Numbered from the stretch's first letter, positions 53,086-62,539 are shown. The stretch is 64,000 nt of DNA from Rhizobiaceae bacterium (GCA_017640615.1 JAEPQK010000002.1:310001-374000); one strand, 5' to 3'. Numbers and translations are program-made. Notes: generated from the sequence alone by a model not told the origin.

Positions 53086-54975
53086 TTGGCGAAGAAAACG
53101 GTATCGGCCGAAAGCGGCTCAACTCTCCAGACCGTCGGCAATCTGTGGCCCTATATGTGGCCGGCAGACCGGCCAGATCTGAAGTTGCGTGTTGCCTGGG
53201 CCGCCACCTTCCTGGTCATCGCCAAGCTCGTGCTGCTTCTGGTGCCCTACACGTTTAAGTGGGCCACCGACGCCCTCGACAATCAGCTGACAGCGCCGGA
53301 ATGGGTGCCGCCGCTGCTCGTCGCACCGGTAATGCTGGTGCTGGCCTACAACGTCGTGCGCATCGTCCAGCTTGGCTTCAACCAGTTGCGGGACGCGCTT
53401 TTTGCGCGCGTCGGCCAGCATGCCGTGCGCCAGCTTTCGCACCGCACCTTCGTGCACATGCACAGGCTGTCATTGCGTTTCCATCTCGAGCGCCGCACCG
53501 GCGGCCTGTCGCGCATCATCGAACGCGGCGTGAAGGGCATCGAGACAATCGTGCGTTTCACGATCCTGAACACCGCGCCCACCATTCTGGAATTTGCGCT
53601 TGCCGCATTCATCTTCGCGGTCGCCTATGGCTGGGCTTATGTCGCGATCATTGCGGTCACCATCTGGCTCTACACATGGTTCACGGTGCGCGCGAGCGAC
53701 TGGCGCATTGTCATCCGCCGCCAGATGAATGACAGCGACACCGATGCCAACACCAAGGCCGTGGATTCGCTGCTCAACTACGAAACCGTCAAATATTTCA
53801 ACAATGAAGACATGGAGGCGCAACGCTTCGACCGTTCCATGGCGCGCTACGAAGAAGCCGCCACGAGAACCTGGACGTCGCTCGGCTGGCTGAATTTCGG
53901 CCAGGGCGTCATTCTGGGAACGGGCATGGCGGCCGCGATGGGCCTCTCGGCATGGGAAGTGACGCAAGGCACGCAGACGATCGGTGACTTCGTCTTCATC
54001 AACGCCATGCTGATTCAGCTTTCCATTCCGCTCAATTTCATCGGCTTCATCTATCGCGAAATCCGCCAGGGGCTTACCGACATCGAGCAGATGTTCGACC
54101 TTCTGGACGTTCCACAGGAGGTGGAAGACGAGCCGGACGCCGCGCCGCTTGCCGTCAGCGATGGCGCAATCCGTTTTGACGATGTGCATTTCGCCTATGA
54201 CGCGAACCGCGCGATCCTCAAGGGCGTCAGCTTCGAAGTGCCGGCTGGCAAGACCGTGGCCATCGTCGGCCCCTCGGGTGCGGGTAAATCCACCATCTCC
54301 CGGCTTCTCTTCCGCTTCTACGACATTCAGTCGGGCTCGGTGACGATCGACGGGCAGGATATCCGCGAGGTTACCCAGAAGAGCCTGCGGGCCTCGATTG
54401 GCATGGTGCCGCAGGACACCGTGCTTTTCAACGACACCATCGCCTACAACATCCGCTATGGCCGCGTGGACGCCAGCGAGGAAGAGGTGAGGGAGGCCGC
54501 CAAGCTTGCCCAGATCGCGGATTTCATCGAGGCGCTGCCCGAAGGCTACAAATCGATGGTCGGCGAGCGCGGGCTCAAATTGTCAGGCGGCGAAAAGCAA
54601 CGCGTGGCGATTGCCCGCACAATCCTCAAGGCGCCGCCGATCCTCATTCTCGACGAGGCGACCTCCGCGCTCGATACGCAGACCGAGCAGGAAATTCAGG
54701 CGGCGCTCGATCTCGTCAGCCGAGACCGCACCACGCTTGTCATCGCGCACCGGCTCTCGACTGTCATCGGGGCAGATGAAATCATCGTCCTGAAAGACGG
54801 CCGCATCGCCGAGCGTGGCACCCATCAGGCGTTGCTCAAGCAGGACGGGCTTTACAAGCAGATGTGGGATCGTCAGCGCGAAGCGACCGAGGCCGAGGAG
54901 CGGCTGCGCGTGGCCCGCGAAAGCGACGAAATGGGCGTCATTGTGCGACGGCGCACGACGGAGCTTCCGAGCTAG
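53086..54975 (+). CDS. Atm1-type ABC half-transporter (heavy metal / glutathione conjugate exporter)
   Basis: 629 aa from TTG 53086, or 645 from GTG 53038 which would overlap the ArsR gene. One transmembrane domain with six helices (residues ~35-330 of the longer form; HMHRLSLRFHLERRTGGLSRIIERG is the Atm1/ABCB7 signature) and one NBD: Walker A GPSGAGKST, signature LSGGEKQR, Walker B ILILDEAT. Atm1-type exporters move glutathione derivatives, including metal-thiol complexes. Coupling to a cysteine-rich ArsR gene points to metal or thiol stress export. Confidence 0.93.
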   Translation: MAKKTVSAESGSTLQTVGNLWPYMWPADRPDLKLRVAWAATFLVIAKLVLLLVPYTFKWATDALDNQLTAPEWVPPLLVAPVMLVLAYNVVRIVQLGFNQLRDALFARVGQHAVRQLSHRTFVHMHRLSLRFHLERRTGGLSRIIERGVKGIETIVRFTILNTAPTILEFALAAFIFAVAYGWAYVAIIAVTIWLYTWFTVRASDWRIVIRRQMNDSDTDANTKAVDSLLNYETVKYFNNEDMEAQRFDRSMARYEEAATRTWTSLGWLNFGQGVILGTGMAAAMGLSAWEVTQGTQTIGDFVFINAMLIQLSIPLNFIGFIYREIRQGLTDIEQMFDLLDVPQEVEDEPDAAPLAVSDGAIRFDDVHFAYDANRAILKGVSFEVPAGKTVAIVGPSGAGKSTISRLLFRFYDIQSGSVTIDGQDIREVTQKSLRASIGMVPQDTVLFNDTIAYNIRYGRVDASEEEVREAAKLAQIADFIEALPEGYKSMVGERGLKLSGGEKQRVAIARTILKAPPILILDEATSALDTQTEQEIQAALDLVSRDRTTLVIAHRLSTVIGADEIIVLKDGRIAERGTHQALLKQDGLYKQMWDRQREATEAEERLRVARESDEMGVIVRRRTTELPS

Positions 54976-55452
54976 CTATTCCTCGAGGCTGTCGTCGGCC
55001 TTTTCGTCCACCAGATCGCGTTCTTGCCGCTTGCGTGCCAGAAACTGCTCGCCATGGCGAGTTATGGCCTCTTCGTCGAGAACCTCCTGCGCCTTGGCGA
55101 AGATTTCGTTCTCTTCTTCTTCCATGTGATGTTCGTAATCGTGCTTTAGCGTCTTGAAGCGGGCAAGCCAGCCGGTACTGGAAAAGTCGGTCTCGTTGAG
55201 ATCCTCCATAATGTCATCCAGTTCCTTGTGCTCGGCCACGGAGTGACGGGCATCGTCCTGGCCGTCGGTGGTGGCCATCAGCTTGGAATAGAAGGTCTCT
55301 TCCTCCGCGGCAGCGTGCGATTTTACATCGTAGTAGAACTCGTTCCACAGGGTCCGGCGTTTCTCGCTGTCGCCTTCAGTTTCGGCGATAGCGTTGAGCA
55401 GATCGCGATGTCGGGCGTGGTCTTCGCGGATCGCGTCGTAGATCGATGCCAT
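54976..55452 (-). CDS. Hemerythrin HHE-domain protein
   Basis: 158 aa four-helix-bundle protein with a di-iron site. Ligands: His in IREDHARHRDL, HAAAEEETFY (HxxxE), AEHKELDDIM and HDYEHHMEEEENEIF. Bacterial members bind oxygen or react with NO/peroxide; the role here is not shown. Its stop abuts that of the Atm1-type gene with no intervening base, and a very acidic C-terminal tail (EKADDSLEE) is present. Confidence 0.9.
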   Translation of the reverse strand: MASIYDAIREDHARHRDLLNAIAETEGDSEKRRTLWNEFYYDVKSHAAAEEETFYSKLMATTDGQDDARHSVAEHKELDDIMEDLNETDFSSTGWLARFKTLKHDYEHHMEEEENEIFAKAQEVLDEEAITRHGEQFLARKRQERDLVDEKADDSLEE

Positions 55453-55589
55453 GGTTGGTGAGCCTCCGTTGTTGTGCCAGCGGGTTAACGTACGGGGGAC
55501 GATTTGGTTTCACGCGCACAGCGTTTGCCCGCCGCATGACACTTGTGTATGGCTCTGCGATGTTCGCTAAATGAGCTTGTGGTATTCCG

Positions 55590-56288
55590 ATGTCTGTCAT
55601 CGATTCAGCCAGAAATGCGCTGGTTCCGGTCCGCCGCGAAGGCTATCCCTTCATCGCCGCTTTCGGTGGCGCAGCCATTGTGCTGGGCCTCCTTTGGAGC
55701 CCGCTTTTCTGGATCGGCCTGGCCCTGACCGGCTGGTGCGCATATTTCTTCCGCGACCCCGAACGCGTGACGCCCGTTGACGACCGTTTCGTCATCAGCC
55801 CGGCCGACGGTGTCGTTTCAGCCATTGGCCCGGTCGTGCCGCCGCGCGAGCTCGGCCTTGGAACGACCGAGATGACCCGTATTTCGGTTTTCATGAATGT
55901 CTTTTCCTGCCATGTGAATCGCGCCCCCGTGCGTGGCCGCATTGCGCGCATCGAGCACCGGCCGGGCAAATTCCTGAATGCCGAGCTCGACAAGGCGAGC
56001 TCCGAAAACGAGCGCAATGGTCTGGTGATCGAGGGCCCCAACGGCACGATCGGCGTGGTGCAGATCGCCGGCCTCGTCGCGCGCCGCATTATCTGCTGGG
56101 CCGATGCCGGAACGAATATCGGCGTTGGCGAGCGCTTTGGCCTGATCCGCTTTGGTTCCAGGCTCGATGTCTATCTGCCTGAGGGCGCGGTGCCGCGCGT
56201 TGCAATAGGGCAGACGGCGATAGCGGGCGAAACCATAGTCGCTGAATTCGGCGGCGAGGATGCCAGCCCGCTGGTGCGGATATCGTGA
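55590..56288 (+). CDS. psd: Phosphatidylserine decarboxylase proenzyme
   Basis: 232-aa short-type PSD that makes phosphatidylethanolamine. The self-cleavage Gly-Ser lies in [13 protein letters not shown], where the Ser becomes the pyruvoyl group. [11 protein letters not shown] and [18 protein letters not shown] are family motifs. One or two hydrophobic segments near the N-terminus anchor it to the inner membrane. The chain ends 10 bases before pssA, the usual partner, which supplies its substrate. Confidence 0.95.
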   Translation: MSVIDSARNALVPVRREGYPFIAAFGGAAIVLGLLWSPLFWIGLALTGWCAYFFRDPERVTPVDDRFVISPADGVVSAIGPVVPPRELGLGTTEMTRISVFMNVFSCHVNRAPVRGRIARIEHRPGKFLNAELDKASSENERNGLVIEGPNGTIGVVQIAGLVARRIICWADAGTNIGVGERFGLIRFGSRLDVYLPEGAVPRVAIGQTAIAGETIVAEFGGEDASPLVRIS

Positions 56289-56298
56289 GGTTGAGCTG

Positions 56299-57096
56299 AT
56301 GTCCGGCGAGGGCGACAGCCCGCAAAAGCCAGCATACGGTGGCCCGCGCATCCGCGAGATCCCGATGCGGCTGGTCATCCCCAATCTGATCACGGTGCTG
56401 GCGATCTGCGCCGGGCTTACCGGGATCAGGCTGGCTTTCGAGGGTCGGTTCGCGCTCGCCGTGGCGATGGTGCTGTTCGCGGCGGCACTTGATGCGCTCG
56501 ACGGCCGCACCGCGCGCATGCTCAAGGCGTCCTCCAAATTTGGTGCGCAGATGGATTCGCTCGCCGACGTAATCAATTTCGGTGTCGCGCCCGCCCTGGT
56601 GCTCTACCCTTATCTCCTGCACGAGCTGAATTCGATTGGCTGGATCGCAGCGCTCATCTTTGCGATTGCCTGTGCGCTGCGTCTGGCGCGGTTTAACGTC
56701 ATGACGGAGGATCCGGACACACCCGCCTGGCAGATGGCTTATTTTGTCGGCATACCCGCGCCCGCAGGTGCGGTGCTCGTGCTCTTGCCGGTTTATGTCG
56801 GGCTTTTGGGCGCGCCGCTTGACGGCATCCTTGCGCCCCTTGCCGCCGCGCATTGCATCCTGATCGGGCTCTTGATGGTTAGCCGCATCAGGGTTTGGTC
56901 CGGCAAGGCGCCGGGCCAGCGCATCCGGCGCGATCTGGTGCCGCTTTTCCTGCTGTGCGCGGTGCTCTTGGTGATGCTCTTCGTAGCCTACACCTGGTAC
57001 ACGCTCACCGTCGCTGCGGTCGCATACCTTATTTTCCTGCCCTTCAGCGCGCGGGCCTACCGCAAGCGTGAACTTGCCGAGGCGAAGGCGGAATAG
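56299..57096 (+). CDS. pssA: CDP-diacylglycerol-serine O-phosphatidyltransferase
   Basis: 265-aa membrane enzyme making phosphatidylserine from CDP-diacylglycerol and serine. The CDP-alcohol phosphotransferase motif DG-x2-AR-x8-G-x3-D-x3-D is exact in DGRTARMLKASSKFGAQMDS (with the last Asp following). About eight hydrophobic segments. ATG at 56299 (MSGEGDSPQKPAYGG); the frame runs upstream into psd but the family starts near here. It completes the psd-pssA phosphatidylethanolamine branch and converges on an acyltransferase gene. Confidence 0.95.
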   Translation: MSGEGDSPQKPAYGGPRIREIPMRLVIPNLITVLAICAGLTGIRLAFEGRFALAVAMVLFAAALDALDGRTARMLKASSKFGAQMDSLADVINFGVAPALVLYPYLLHELNSIGWIAALIFAIACALRLARFNVMTEDPDTPAWQMAYFVGIPAPAGAVLVLLPVYVGLLGAPLDGILAPLAAAHCILIGLLMVSRIRVWSGKAPGQRIRRDLVPLFLLCAVLLVMLFVAYTWYTLTVAAVAYLIFLPFSARAYRKRELAEAKAE

Positions 57097-57099
57097 GGA

Positions 57100-57780
57100 T
57101 CAGCCTTCGTCGGCCTGCTTTACCCGGCCATAAAGCGCTGCCGCGGCGCTCGCTTTTTCGCCACCCAGCTCTTGCACCAGATCGGGGATCGTACGCGCTT
57201 CAAGCGCGACAACCTTCAGGCCCTTGAGCGGTCGGCGTGAAGGGTTGCTCGCGGGTGCAAACATCGTTCGCCGCGAGCCATGTACCGAGACAGGCACAAT
57301 TTCGGCGCCGGATCTCTGGGCAATACGCGCTACGGCGCGGTAGAGCCGGTATGGCTTGGTGTCGGGCTCGATCCCGTCGGGAAAGTAGACCGCCAGCCTG
57401 CCATTGCCCTTCAGATGCCGGACGAGCCGCCGGCTGACGAAAAAATGCTCGGGATTGAAGGCAATCGTCCGCGCTGCTTCGCGCCACGGTTCCAGCCACG
57501 CCGAACGCGCGGACTGTTCGTCAAGAATGTGCAGGGTGTCGTTGGGTAGTAACGATAGCATCAAAGCCGGGTCGAGATGGGACTGGTGCAGCACCGCATA
57601 AAGCACCGGGGGTTTGCTGCGCAGATGTTCGCCGCCATTCACCGTGAGCCGGTGCCAGACCGCGATCGGCGCGAGCAGAAACGCCTGATGGAAGCTGCAG
57701 CGTCGCAATGCGCAAAGTGCGAGCGCCACTGCAAGCCAGACCAGCGCGATTGCACCGACGACCATGAAAATGATGGCCAT
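57100..57780 (-). CDS. PlsC-like lysophospholipid acyltransferase family protein
   Basis: 226 aa with an N-terminal transmembrane segment (AIIFMVVGAIALVWLAVALAL) and an acyltransferase domain. The catalytic H-x4-D motif is HQSHLD, followed by the substrate-binding region RLAVYFPDGIEPDTKPY in place of the usual FPEGTRS, so it is a diverged member. It may acylate lysophosphatidate or another glycerophospholipid, fitting the neighbouring psd-pssA. Substrate not shown. Confidence 0.82.
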   Translation of the reverse strand: MAIIFMVVGAIALVWLAVALALCALRRCSFHQAFLLAPIAVWHRLTVNGGEHLRSKPPVLYAVLHQSHLDPALMLSLLPNDTLHILDEQSARSAWLEPWREAARTIAFNPEHFFVSRRLVRHLKGNGRLAVYFPDGIEPDTKPYRLYRAVARIAQRSGAEIVPVSVHGSRRTMFAPASNPSRRPLKGLKVVALEARTIPDLVQELGGEKASAAAALYGRVKQADEG

Positions 57781-57901
57781 GAACTGCGCCCCCTCGTTCG
57801 ATTCGTTGAGCTCTTCGGCTTCTTACACGCAGTCTATCACCGCTGGCGGGGCAAGGCTCCCCGCTTCCGGCCAAAAGGAAAATAGATCGTAGAACCCGGG
57901 C

Positions 57902-58336
57902 CTACCAGCTGCGCGTCGTTGCGCTGTAGCCGCCCGAACCGGGTGGTGGGCCGAGCTGCTGCAGCGGCGCAGGTACCGGGAAGGGATTGTAGCCCGTACC
58001 GCCTCCGTCCGATGGCCCGGTGCGGTAGGTGCGCACGGAAAACTTGCCGAAATTGCACTCCGTCACATTACCCTCGGCACCGAATTTGTTGACGTCGCTG
58101 GAATAGAAACGGCTTTGCGTGCAGTCACCGCCGCCGGCCTGCTGGCCGGGGTTCAGCTGCACGCCGGGCAAGTCCTTGAATTTGAGCTGTCCGGTACCTT
58201 GTCCCTCGGGCGCATATGTCGGCTGCCCGGCCGAATTGCTGCCGAGATCGAGCTGGTCCCACGCCGTGGCCGGCGCGATACCGGCACACAACAGCACCGC
58301 TGCTGCTGCTGCCGCAATTTTCAGTTGTCTCGACAT
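57902..58336 (-). CDS. Hypothetical exported protein
   Basis: 144 aa. A signal peptide (MSRQLKIAAAAAAVLLCAGI, ending ATA) is followed by a low-complexity mature region rich in Gly, Pro, Gln and Asn (GQPTYAPEGQGTGQLKF; PFPVPAPLQQLGPPPGSGGY). Two cysteines (DCTQSRF, TECNFGKF) may form a disulfide. No domain recognised. ATG at 58336; an upstream in-frame start at 58387 lacks support. It lies between the acyltransferase and the polysaccharide-type genes, all on the minus strand. Confidence 0.7.
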   Translation of the reverse strand: MSRQLKIAAAAAAVLLCAGIAPATAWDQLDLGSNSAGQPTYAPEGQGTGQLKFKDLPGVQLNPGQQAGGGDCTQSRFYSSDVNKFGAEGNVTECNFGKFSVRTYRTGPSDGGGTGYNPFPVPAPLQQLGPPPGSGGYSATTRSW

Positions 58337-58405
58337 AGGTGGAACCCCCGGGCGCGCAATTTGCGTCGAAGATAGTGCTGCCCGCAAAACCCGGCAAGAT
58401 TGTGC

Positions 58406-59137
58406 TCAATCAGTTTCTGCCTGGCTACCATTACCAAAAGTGCGGATGATCAGGTCCACCAGCACGAGCACAAAAAGCGTCATGCCGGCCAGTTCGAAGC
58501 TGTCCTCGATCGCCGCGCCGGCGCGGTAGGCAAGGCTGTCCGCCCCAAGACGGACCTGAATGGCACCGTCGATCATTTCCATTACCAGCGCGCCGAAAAC
58601 GAACAGCCCGCCGGCAAAAATCATCATCACCGCAACGCGACGCTCCAGCCGCAGCAGGAAAGGCACCATGACCACTGCGAAGAGTATGGTCGCGGGTATT
58701 CCGAGCACGACCCAGGAAAAATGCAGATAGTCGGAATGCTCGCCCCAGCCCTCCAGTACCGTGATGAAGGATTCGTGGATCGAGGCCGTCTCGTCGACCG
58801 ACATCAGCAGCATGACGGTGGCGATCAGCAGCCAGTAGGGCCGCTGCCTGCGTTCGGCATCGCCTCGTGAACACACCCAGGCCAGAAACGCCGCCGCGAG
58901 CATCAGCGTCGAGCTGTACCATGTCGCGATATTGAGCTCGCCATCGAGCGAGATGTGGCGCAGATCCTTGAGCGCCGTGCCGGTGCCGAACAGTTCGACG
59001 AAAACCTCGCGCGCAACGCCAAGCGCGATGATGACGACGGTCACCACAATCGGCACATGCCTGAATGAAGCGAGCGCGGAAACCGGAAGGATCGCGGCTC
59101 GCGCATCTTCCCGCACAGTGACGCTCATGAAGTTCAT
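58406..59137 (-). CDS. Multi-pass membrane protein of polysaccharide-type cluster
   Basis: 243 aa with about six to seven hydrophobic segments (VPIVVTVVIIALGVAREV; YSSTLMLAAAFLAWVC; LLIATVMLLMSVDETASIHE; VLGIPATILFAVVMVPFLL and others). No recognised domain. Conserved-looking acidic residues in SVDETASIHESF lie at a membrane boundary. The ATG at 59137 overlaps the flippase stop (ATGA), so it is co-translated with it; a partner role in glycan or lipid-linked sugar handling is inference only. Confidence 0.75.
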   Translation of the reverse strand: MNFMSVTVREDARAAILPVSALASFRHVPIVVTVVIIALGVAREVFVELFGTGTALKDLRHISLDGELNIATWYSSTLMLAAAFLAWVCSRGDAERRQRPYWLLIATVMLLMSVDETASIHESFITVLEGWGEHSDYLHFSWVVLGIPATILFAVVMVPFLLRLERRVAVMMIFAGGLFVFGALVMEMIDGAIQVRLGADSLAYRAGAAIEDSFELAGMTLFVLVLVDLIIRTFGNGSQAETD

Positions 59138-60522
59138 CCTTTTTCGGCTTCGCCCGCACCGGGCAATGTTGCAATGAATGACGATGTGCCCATGAGCCGC
59201 CGGGTCAGCAACTCCAGCGATACAGCGTAGGCAAGCATCGACGTCGCGGTGGCGATCGCGGCTCCATAGATGCCGAACCATGGGATAAGCCCGAAGTTGA
59301 GCACCAGATTGATGATTGTGGATAGGGCCTTGGCGCGGAATTCGGATCGTTCATGGCCGAGCATCTTCAGCGCGTCTTCGGCCCCGCCTGTCGCCGCACG
59401 CGCCAGCAGCCCGGCCGCGAGGATAAGAAGCACGGGATAGGCAGCGGTGAAGTCGGGTCCGAAGAGCCACAGCAGCGGCCAGCCAAGAGCAACGACGCCG
59501 AGCGTCACCCCAAGCGTGGGCCAGAATATCCAGCGCGTGGAGCGGTGGATCAGCGACGTCAGCGCCTGCCGGTTTCCGGTTGCGCCAAGGCCGGCCATGC
59601 GCTGCGCGACTGCGCTGGTCACCGAAAATTGCACCGCCGTCACTTGAGAGGAAAGCCGGGTCGCAGCGAAATAGAGCGCAACCGTGTGCGGGTCGACGAA
59701 GAGGCCGAGGACGATGATGTCGGAAAAGGTCAGCACCAGCTGAAACGCGTTCGTCATCATCATCGGGAAGGCAGTGGTCAGCCAATGCCGGGTATGGCGC
59801 CCCGGCGCTTCATGTCCCAGCGCGCTGCGCAAGCGTCGCAGATAAATGATGAGCTGGGCAAGCGTCGCGGCAAGGCCGGCCGCGAACACGACCCCCATCG
59901 CGGTGGCTGCGGTGGGCGGAAACGCAGCTGTCAGGGCAGCGAGCAAAAACAGGATAATCAGCGTCTGACGCACGACATAGGGCGGCACATGCGCCAGTCC
60001 CGTCCATGAGAACGCCAGCGCGTGGCCCTCCAGCAGGTCTTGCAGCGCAAAGACGGGCAGGCAGGCCAGCGCCAGAAGTGCGGGTATGAAATAGGCTTGG
60101 GGGATATGATCGGCGGCGAGATAGAGCACGACCGCGCCGGCCGCCGCGATGGCAGAAGACAGCGTGCCGACAATCGCAATGCTGGTCTTCACGAACGATC
60201 TGGCCGTGCCGCCGCGTCCCGTATCGCGATATTCGGCGATGAAGCGCACGGCCGCCTCGCTCAACCCGAGGCTCGCCAGAAATCCGCCTATCGTGACCCA
60301 TACCCAGACATAGGAGTAGATGCCGTATTCGCTGGCCCCCAACGCTCGTGCCAGCACCACATGCGCTGCAAAGCCGAGCCCCGCCGCTGCGATCCTGATC
60401 GCCAATGCAATTATTGCTGACCGGTTGATGTCCGCGCCGCCAAGCCCATCCGCCGCCAGCTTCCTCAGGCGCGCGAACGGGCCGTCATCCCCGTTTGAAG
60501 CGGTATGCGAGCCCGATGCCAT
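59134..60522 (-). CDS. Oligosaccharide flippase (MATE/MOP, Wzx-type)
   Basis: 462 aa with about 12-14 hydrophobic segments of the polysaccharide transporter family. The first segments ALAIRIAAAGLGFAAHVVLA and RALGASEYGIYSYVW are typical of Wzx/RfbX proteins, which flip undecaprenyl-linked repeat units across the inner membrane. Glycosyltransferases are absent nearby, so the glycan is unknown; it may serve a small exopolysaccharide or a related lipid-linked product. Flanked by an acetyltransferase and a membrane protein in one minus-strand unit. Confidence 0.87.
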   Translation of the reverse strand: MASGSHTASNGDDGPFARLRKLAADGLGGADINRSAIIALAIRIAAAGLGFAAHVVLARALGASEYGIYSYVWVWVTIGGFLASLGLSEAAVRFIAEYRDTGRGGTARSFVKTSIAIVGTLSSAIAAAGAVVLYLAADHIPQAYFIPALLALACLPVFALQDLLEGHALAFSWTGLAHVPPYVVRQTLIILFLLAALTAAFPPTAATAMGVVFAAGLAATLAQLIIYLRRLRSALGHEAPGRHTRHWLTTAFPMMMTNAFQLVLTFSDIIVLGLFVDPHTVALYFAATRLSSQVTAVQFSVTSAVAQRMAGLGATGNRQALTSLIHRSTRWIFWPTLGVTLGVVALGWPLLWLFGPDFTAAYPVLLILAAGLLARAATGGAEDALKMLGHERSEFRAKALSTIINLVLNFGLIPWFGIYGAAIATATSMLAYAVSLELLTRRLMGTSSFIATLPGAGEAEKG

Positions 60523-60526
60523 GGGC

Positions 60527-61678
60527 TCAGTCTTTTCTCGAGATGAGCTGTTCGACCTTGCCGGCGGTGTCGCGCAGCGTGCGCAATCCTTTACGCATCG
60601 CTATCATTCGCTCAGCCGCCCGCCTGTTGGCGGGCGTCGATGCGGCGGCGAATATGCTTTCTACACGCTCCCGCTCAAGCCAGATTTCCTCGAGCGGATG
60701 ACCGGCATCCGCACAGGAATCGAGCCTCTCATACCAGCGCTCGTCGAGCATGCGCCGCAGCATGTTTGTGTAAAGCGCCACGCCGGGACCGTATGAAGAG
60801 TAGCTTTCGTCATAGGATGATTTGATGAAGTAGAGGCGCTCCTGCGCAACCAGATTGATTTGCCCTGCCAGCAGTCGACCGTCGAGGCGCAGCGTTCCGA
60901 GCGCAATGTGGGGGGCGTTCCGGCATGCGCCAAACGCGTCTTGTGCGAAGGAATTAAGGTCGGCTTGCGAGGCGAGCGCGGTGCCCTCGCGCCCCTTCCA
61001 GCCATCTCTTTCCTGCGCGAGAATTTCGCCGAGCGTATCGGCAAAAGTCTCGGAATCAGGCTCGACGATCTCAAATTCAAGCTCGCCCTCGGCGGCGAGC
61101 TTTCTGGCGCGGCTACGAATATTGCGCGCCTTCTTGCGTGACCATCGCTGCGCATAGGTTTCGAAATCCTCGCTGCTTGCGGCCACGGCGCGCTCAAATG
61201 CGCTTTCGCGCTGGCAGAGCGCGCGTTCCTCATCGCAGGCCTGTGTCAGGGCCGCGCCGCACGCGCTGTCAGCATAAAATTCCTTCAGCTGAACCAGTGA
61301 GGGCAGATCTTGATGGTCGTCGACGAAGGCAAGAAAAGCGTGCCAGATGTCTGCAGCCGCGCCGGAAATCAACGGCACCGTTTGGCCAATCAGCGCATCG
61401 TAGCTCATCACGGTCGCGCCACCTGGATAGCCTTCCAGCGCGCCTTTCACGGTGATCGGGAACAGGCCGTCTAGCCGCCGGGTGGCGCGATCCCGCACGA
61501 GGATCAGGCGCAGCGCTTCCTTCGGCCGGACATGCCGATAGAGCGCGACAAGATAGTCGATCTCGTAGTAGGGGTTCGGTTCAACTGCTCGGCTGGCAAG
61601 TTCAATCCATTCGTCGCGGATCGACCGCGCGTCCTCGATTGAAACTATTTCCACAGTCGGCAGTGTCGGCGTAAGCAT
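60527..61678 (-). CDS. GNAT-like acetyltransferase of the BioF2/CelD (Acetyltransf_6) family
   Basis: 383 aa. The C-terminal half is a FemAB/BioF2-like acyltransferase domain (RKKARNIRSRARKLAAEG; RLDGRLLAGQINLVAQERLYFIKSSYDESYSSYGPGVAL), typical of proteins found with cellulose or exopolysaccharide genes. The N-terminal half resembles a second degenerate GNAT fold (EWIELASRAVEPNPYYEIDY). It probably acylates a polysaccharide precursor. The stop lies five bases before the flippase start, so these two are coupled, together with the membrane protein gene downstream. Confidence 0.84.
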   Translation of the reverse strand: MLTPTLPTVEIVSIEDARSIRDEWIELASRAVEPNPYYEIDYLVALYRHVRPKEALRLILVRDRATRRLDGLFPITVKGALEGYPGGATVMSYDALIGQTVPLISGAAADIWHAFLAFVDDHQDLPSLVQLKEFYADSACGAALTQACDEERALCQRESAFERAVAASSEDFETYAQRWSRKKARNIRSRARKLAAEGELEFEIVEPDSETFADTLGEILAQERDGWKGREGTALASQADLNSFAQDAFGACRNAPHIALGTLRLDGRLLAGQINLVAQERLYFIKSSYDESYSSYGPGVALYTNMLRRMLDERWYERLDSCADAGHPLEEIWLERERVESIFAAASTPANRRAAERMIAMRKGLRTLRDTAGKVEQLISRKD

Positions 61679-61789
61679 CGCTATCAGTCAGTTCGCGTGT
61701 CGAGCGGCTCGCTCTAACAAGCGAGTGCCGCTGTGATCCGATCTTCGGGTCACAGCCACGCTGACTAGCAAATCAATGAAACTGAACCG

Positions 61790-62539
61790 TTAATCCGGCT
61801 TACGGTATTCGGTGAACCGCCCGCGTTCGACATCGTAGATCAGCCCGGTCTCTTTCAGCTCCGGGCTTGCGAGAAACAGCACCTTATCCGCAACCTCGGA
61901 AGGGTGGGGCAGCGTCATCGGGTCTTCGCCCGGCATGGCCTGCGCCCGCATAGCGGTGCGCGCCACGCCCGGGTTTACGATGTTGACGCGCAGCGGCATG
62001 TTTTTGGTCTCGTCCGCCCAAGAGCGGCCGAGTGCCTCCACCGCGGCTTTTGAGGCCGCATAGGGGGCCCAGAATGCGCGCGCGGAATGCGGCGAGCCCG
62101 ATGAAATGAGGATTGCACGCCCCGCATCGGAGGCACGCAGCAGCGGATCGACTGAACGGATCAGCCGCCAGGTCGAGGTGACGTTGATGTTCATCACCTT
62201 CTCGAACACCTTGGCTTCGACATGCCCGATGGGCGAAATCACGCCAAGTATCGCGGCATTGGCGACCAGAACGTCGAGCTTGCCCCAACGCTCGTGGATG
62301 GAGCCGCCGAGCCGGTCGAGTCCGGCCATGTCGGTAATGTCGAGCGGCACGAGCGTCGCGCTGCCGCTACCCTTCGCCTTTATCTCGTCGTCCAGTTCTT
62401 CAAGCCCGCCCACGGTGCGCGCGACCGCGATCACATGTGCGCCCGCCGCGGCCAGTCCCTTGGCAATGAAGTAGCCAATGCCGCGCGAGGCGCCGGTGAC
62501 GAGGGCAATGCGGCCGGTAAGGTCGGGTTGATTGGTCAA
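61790..62539 (-). CDS. SDR-family NAD(P)-dependent oxidoreductase
   Basis: 249 aa, classical short-chain dehydrogenase. The cofactor motif is TGASRGIGYFIAKGLA, NNAG-like is NAAILG, and the catalytic Ser/Tyr/Lys are in ILISSGSPHSARAFWAPYAASKAA (Ser, then Tyr-x3-Lys). The TTG start at 62539 is supported by AGGAG eight bases upstream; the longer frame to 62599 has none. Reaction not known. Divergent from the guanidine-type exporter, leaving an ~200-base shared region that contains the riboswitch. Confidence 0.88.
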   Translation of the reverse strand: MTNQPDLTGRIALVTGASRGIGYFIAKGLAAAGAHVIAVARTVGGLEELDDEIKAKGSGSATLVPLDITDMAGLDRLGGSIHERWGKLDVLVANAAILGVISPIGHVEAKVFEKVMNINVTSTWRLIRSVDPLLRASDAGRAILISSGSPHSARAFWAPYAASKAAVEALGRSWADETKNMPLRVNIVNPGVARTAMRAQAMPGEDPMTLPHPSEVADKVLFLASPELKETGLIYDVERGRFTEYRKPD

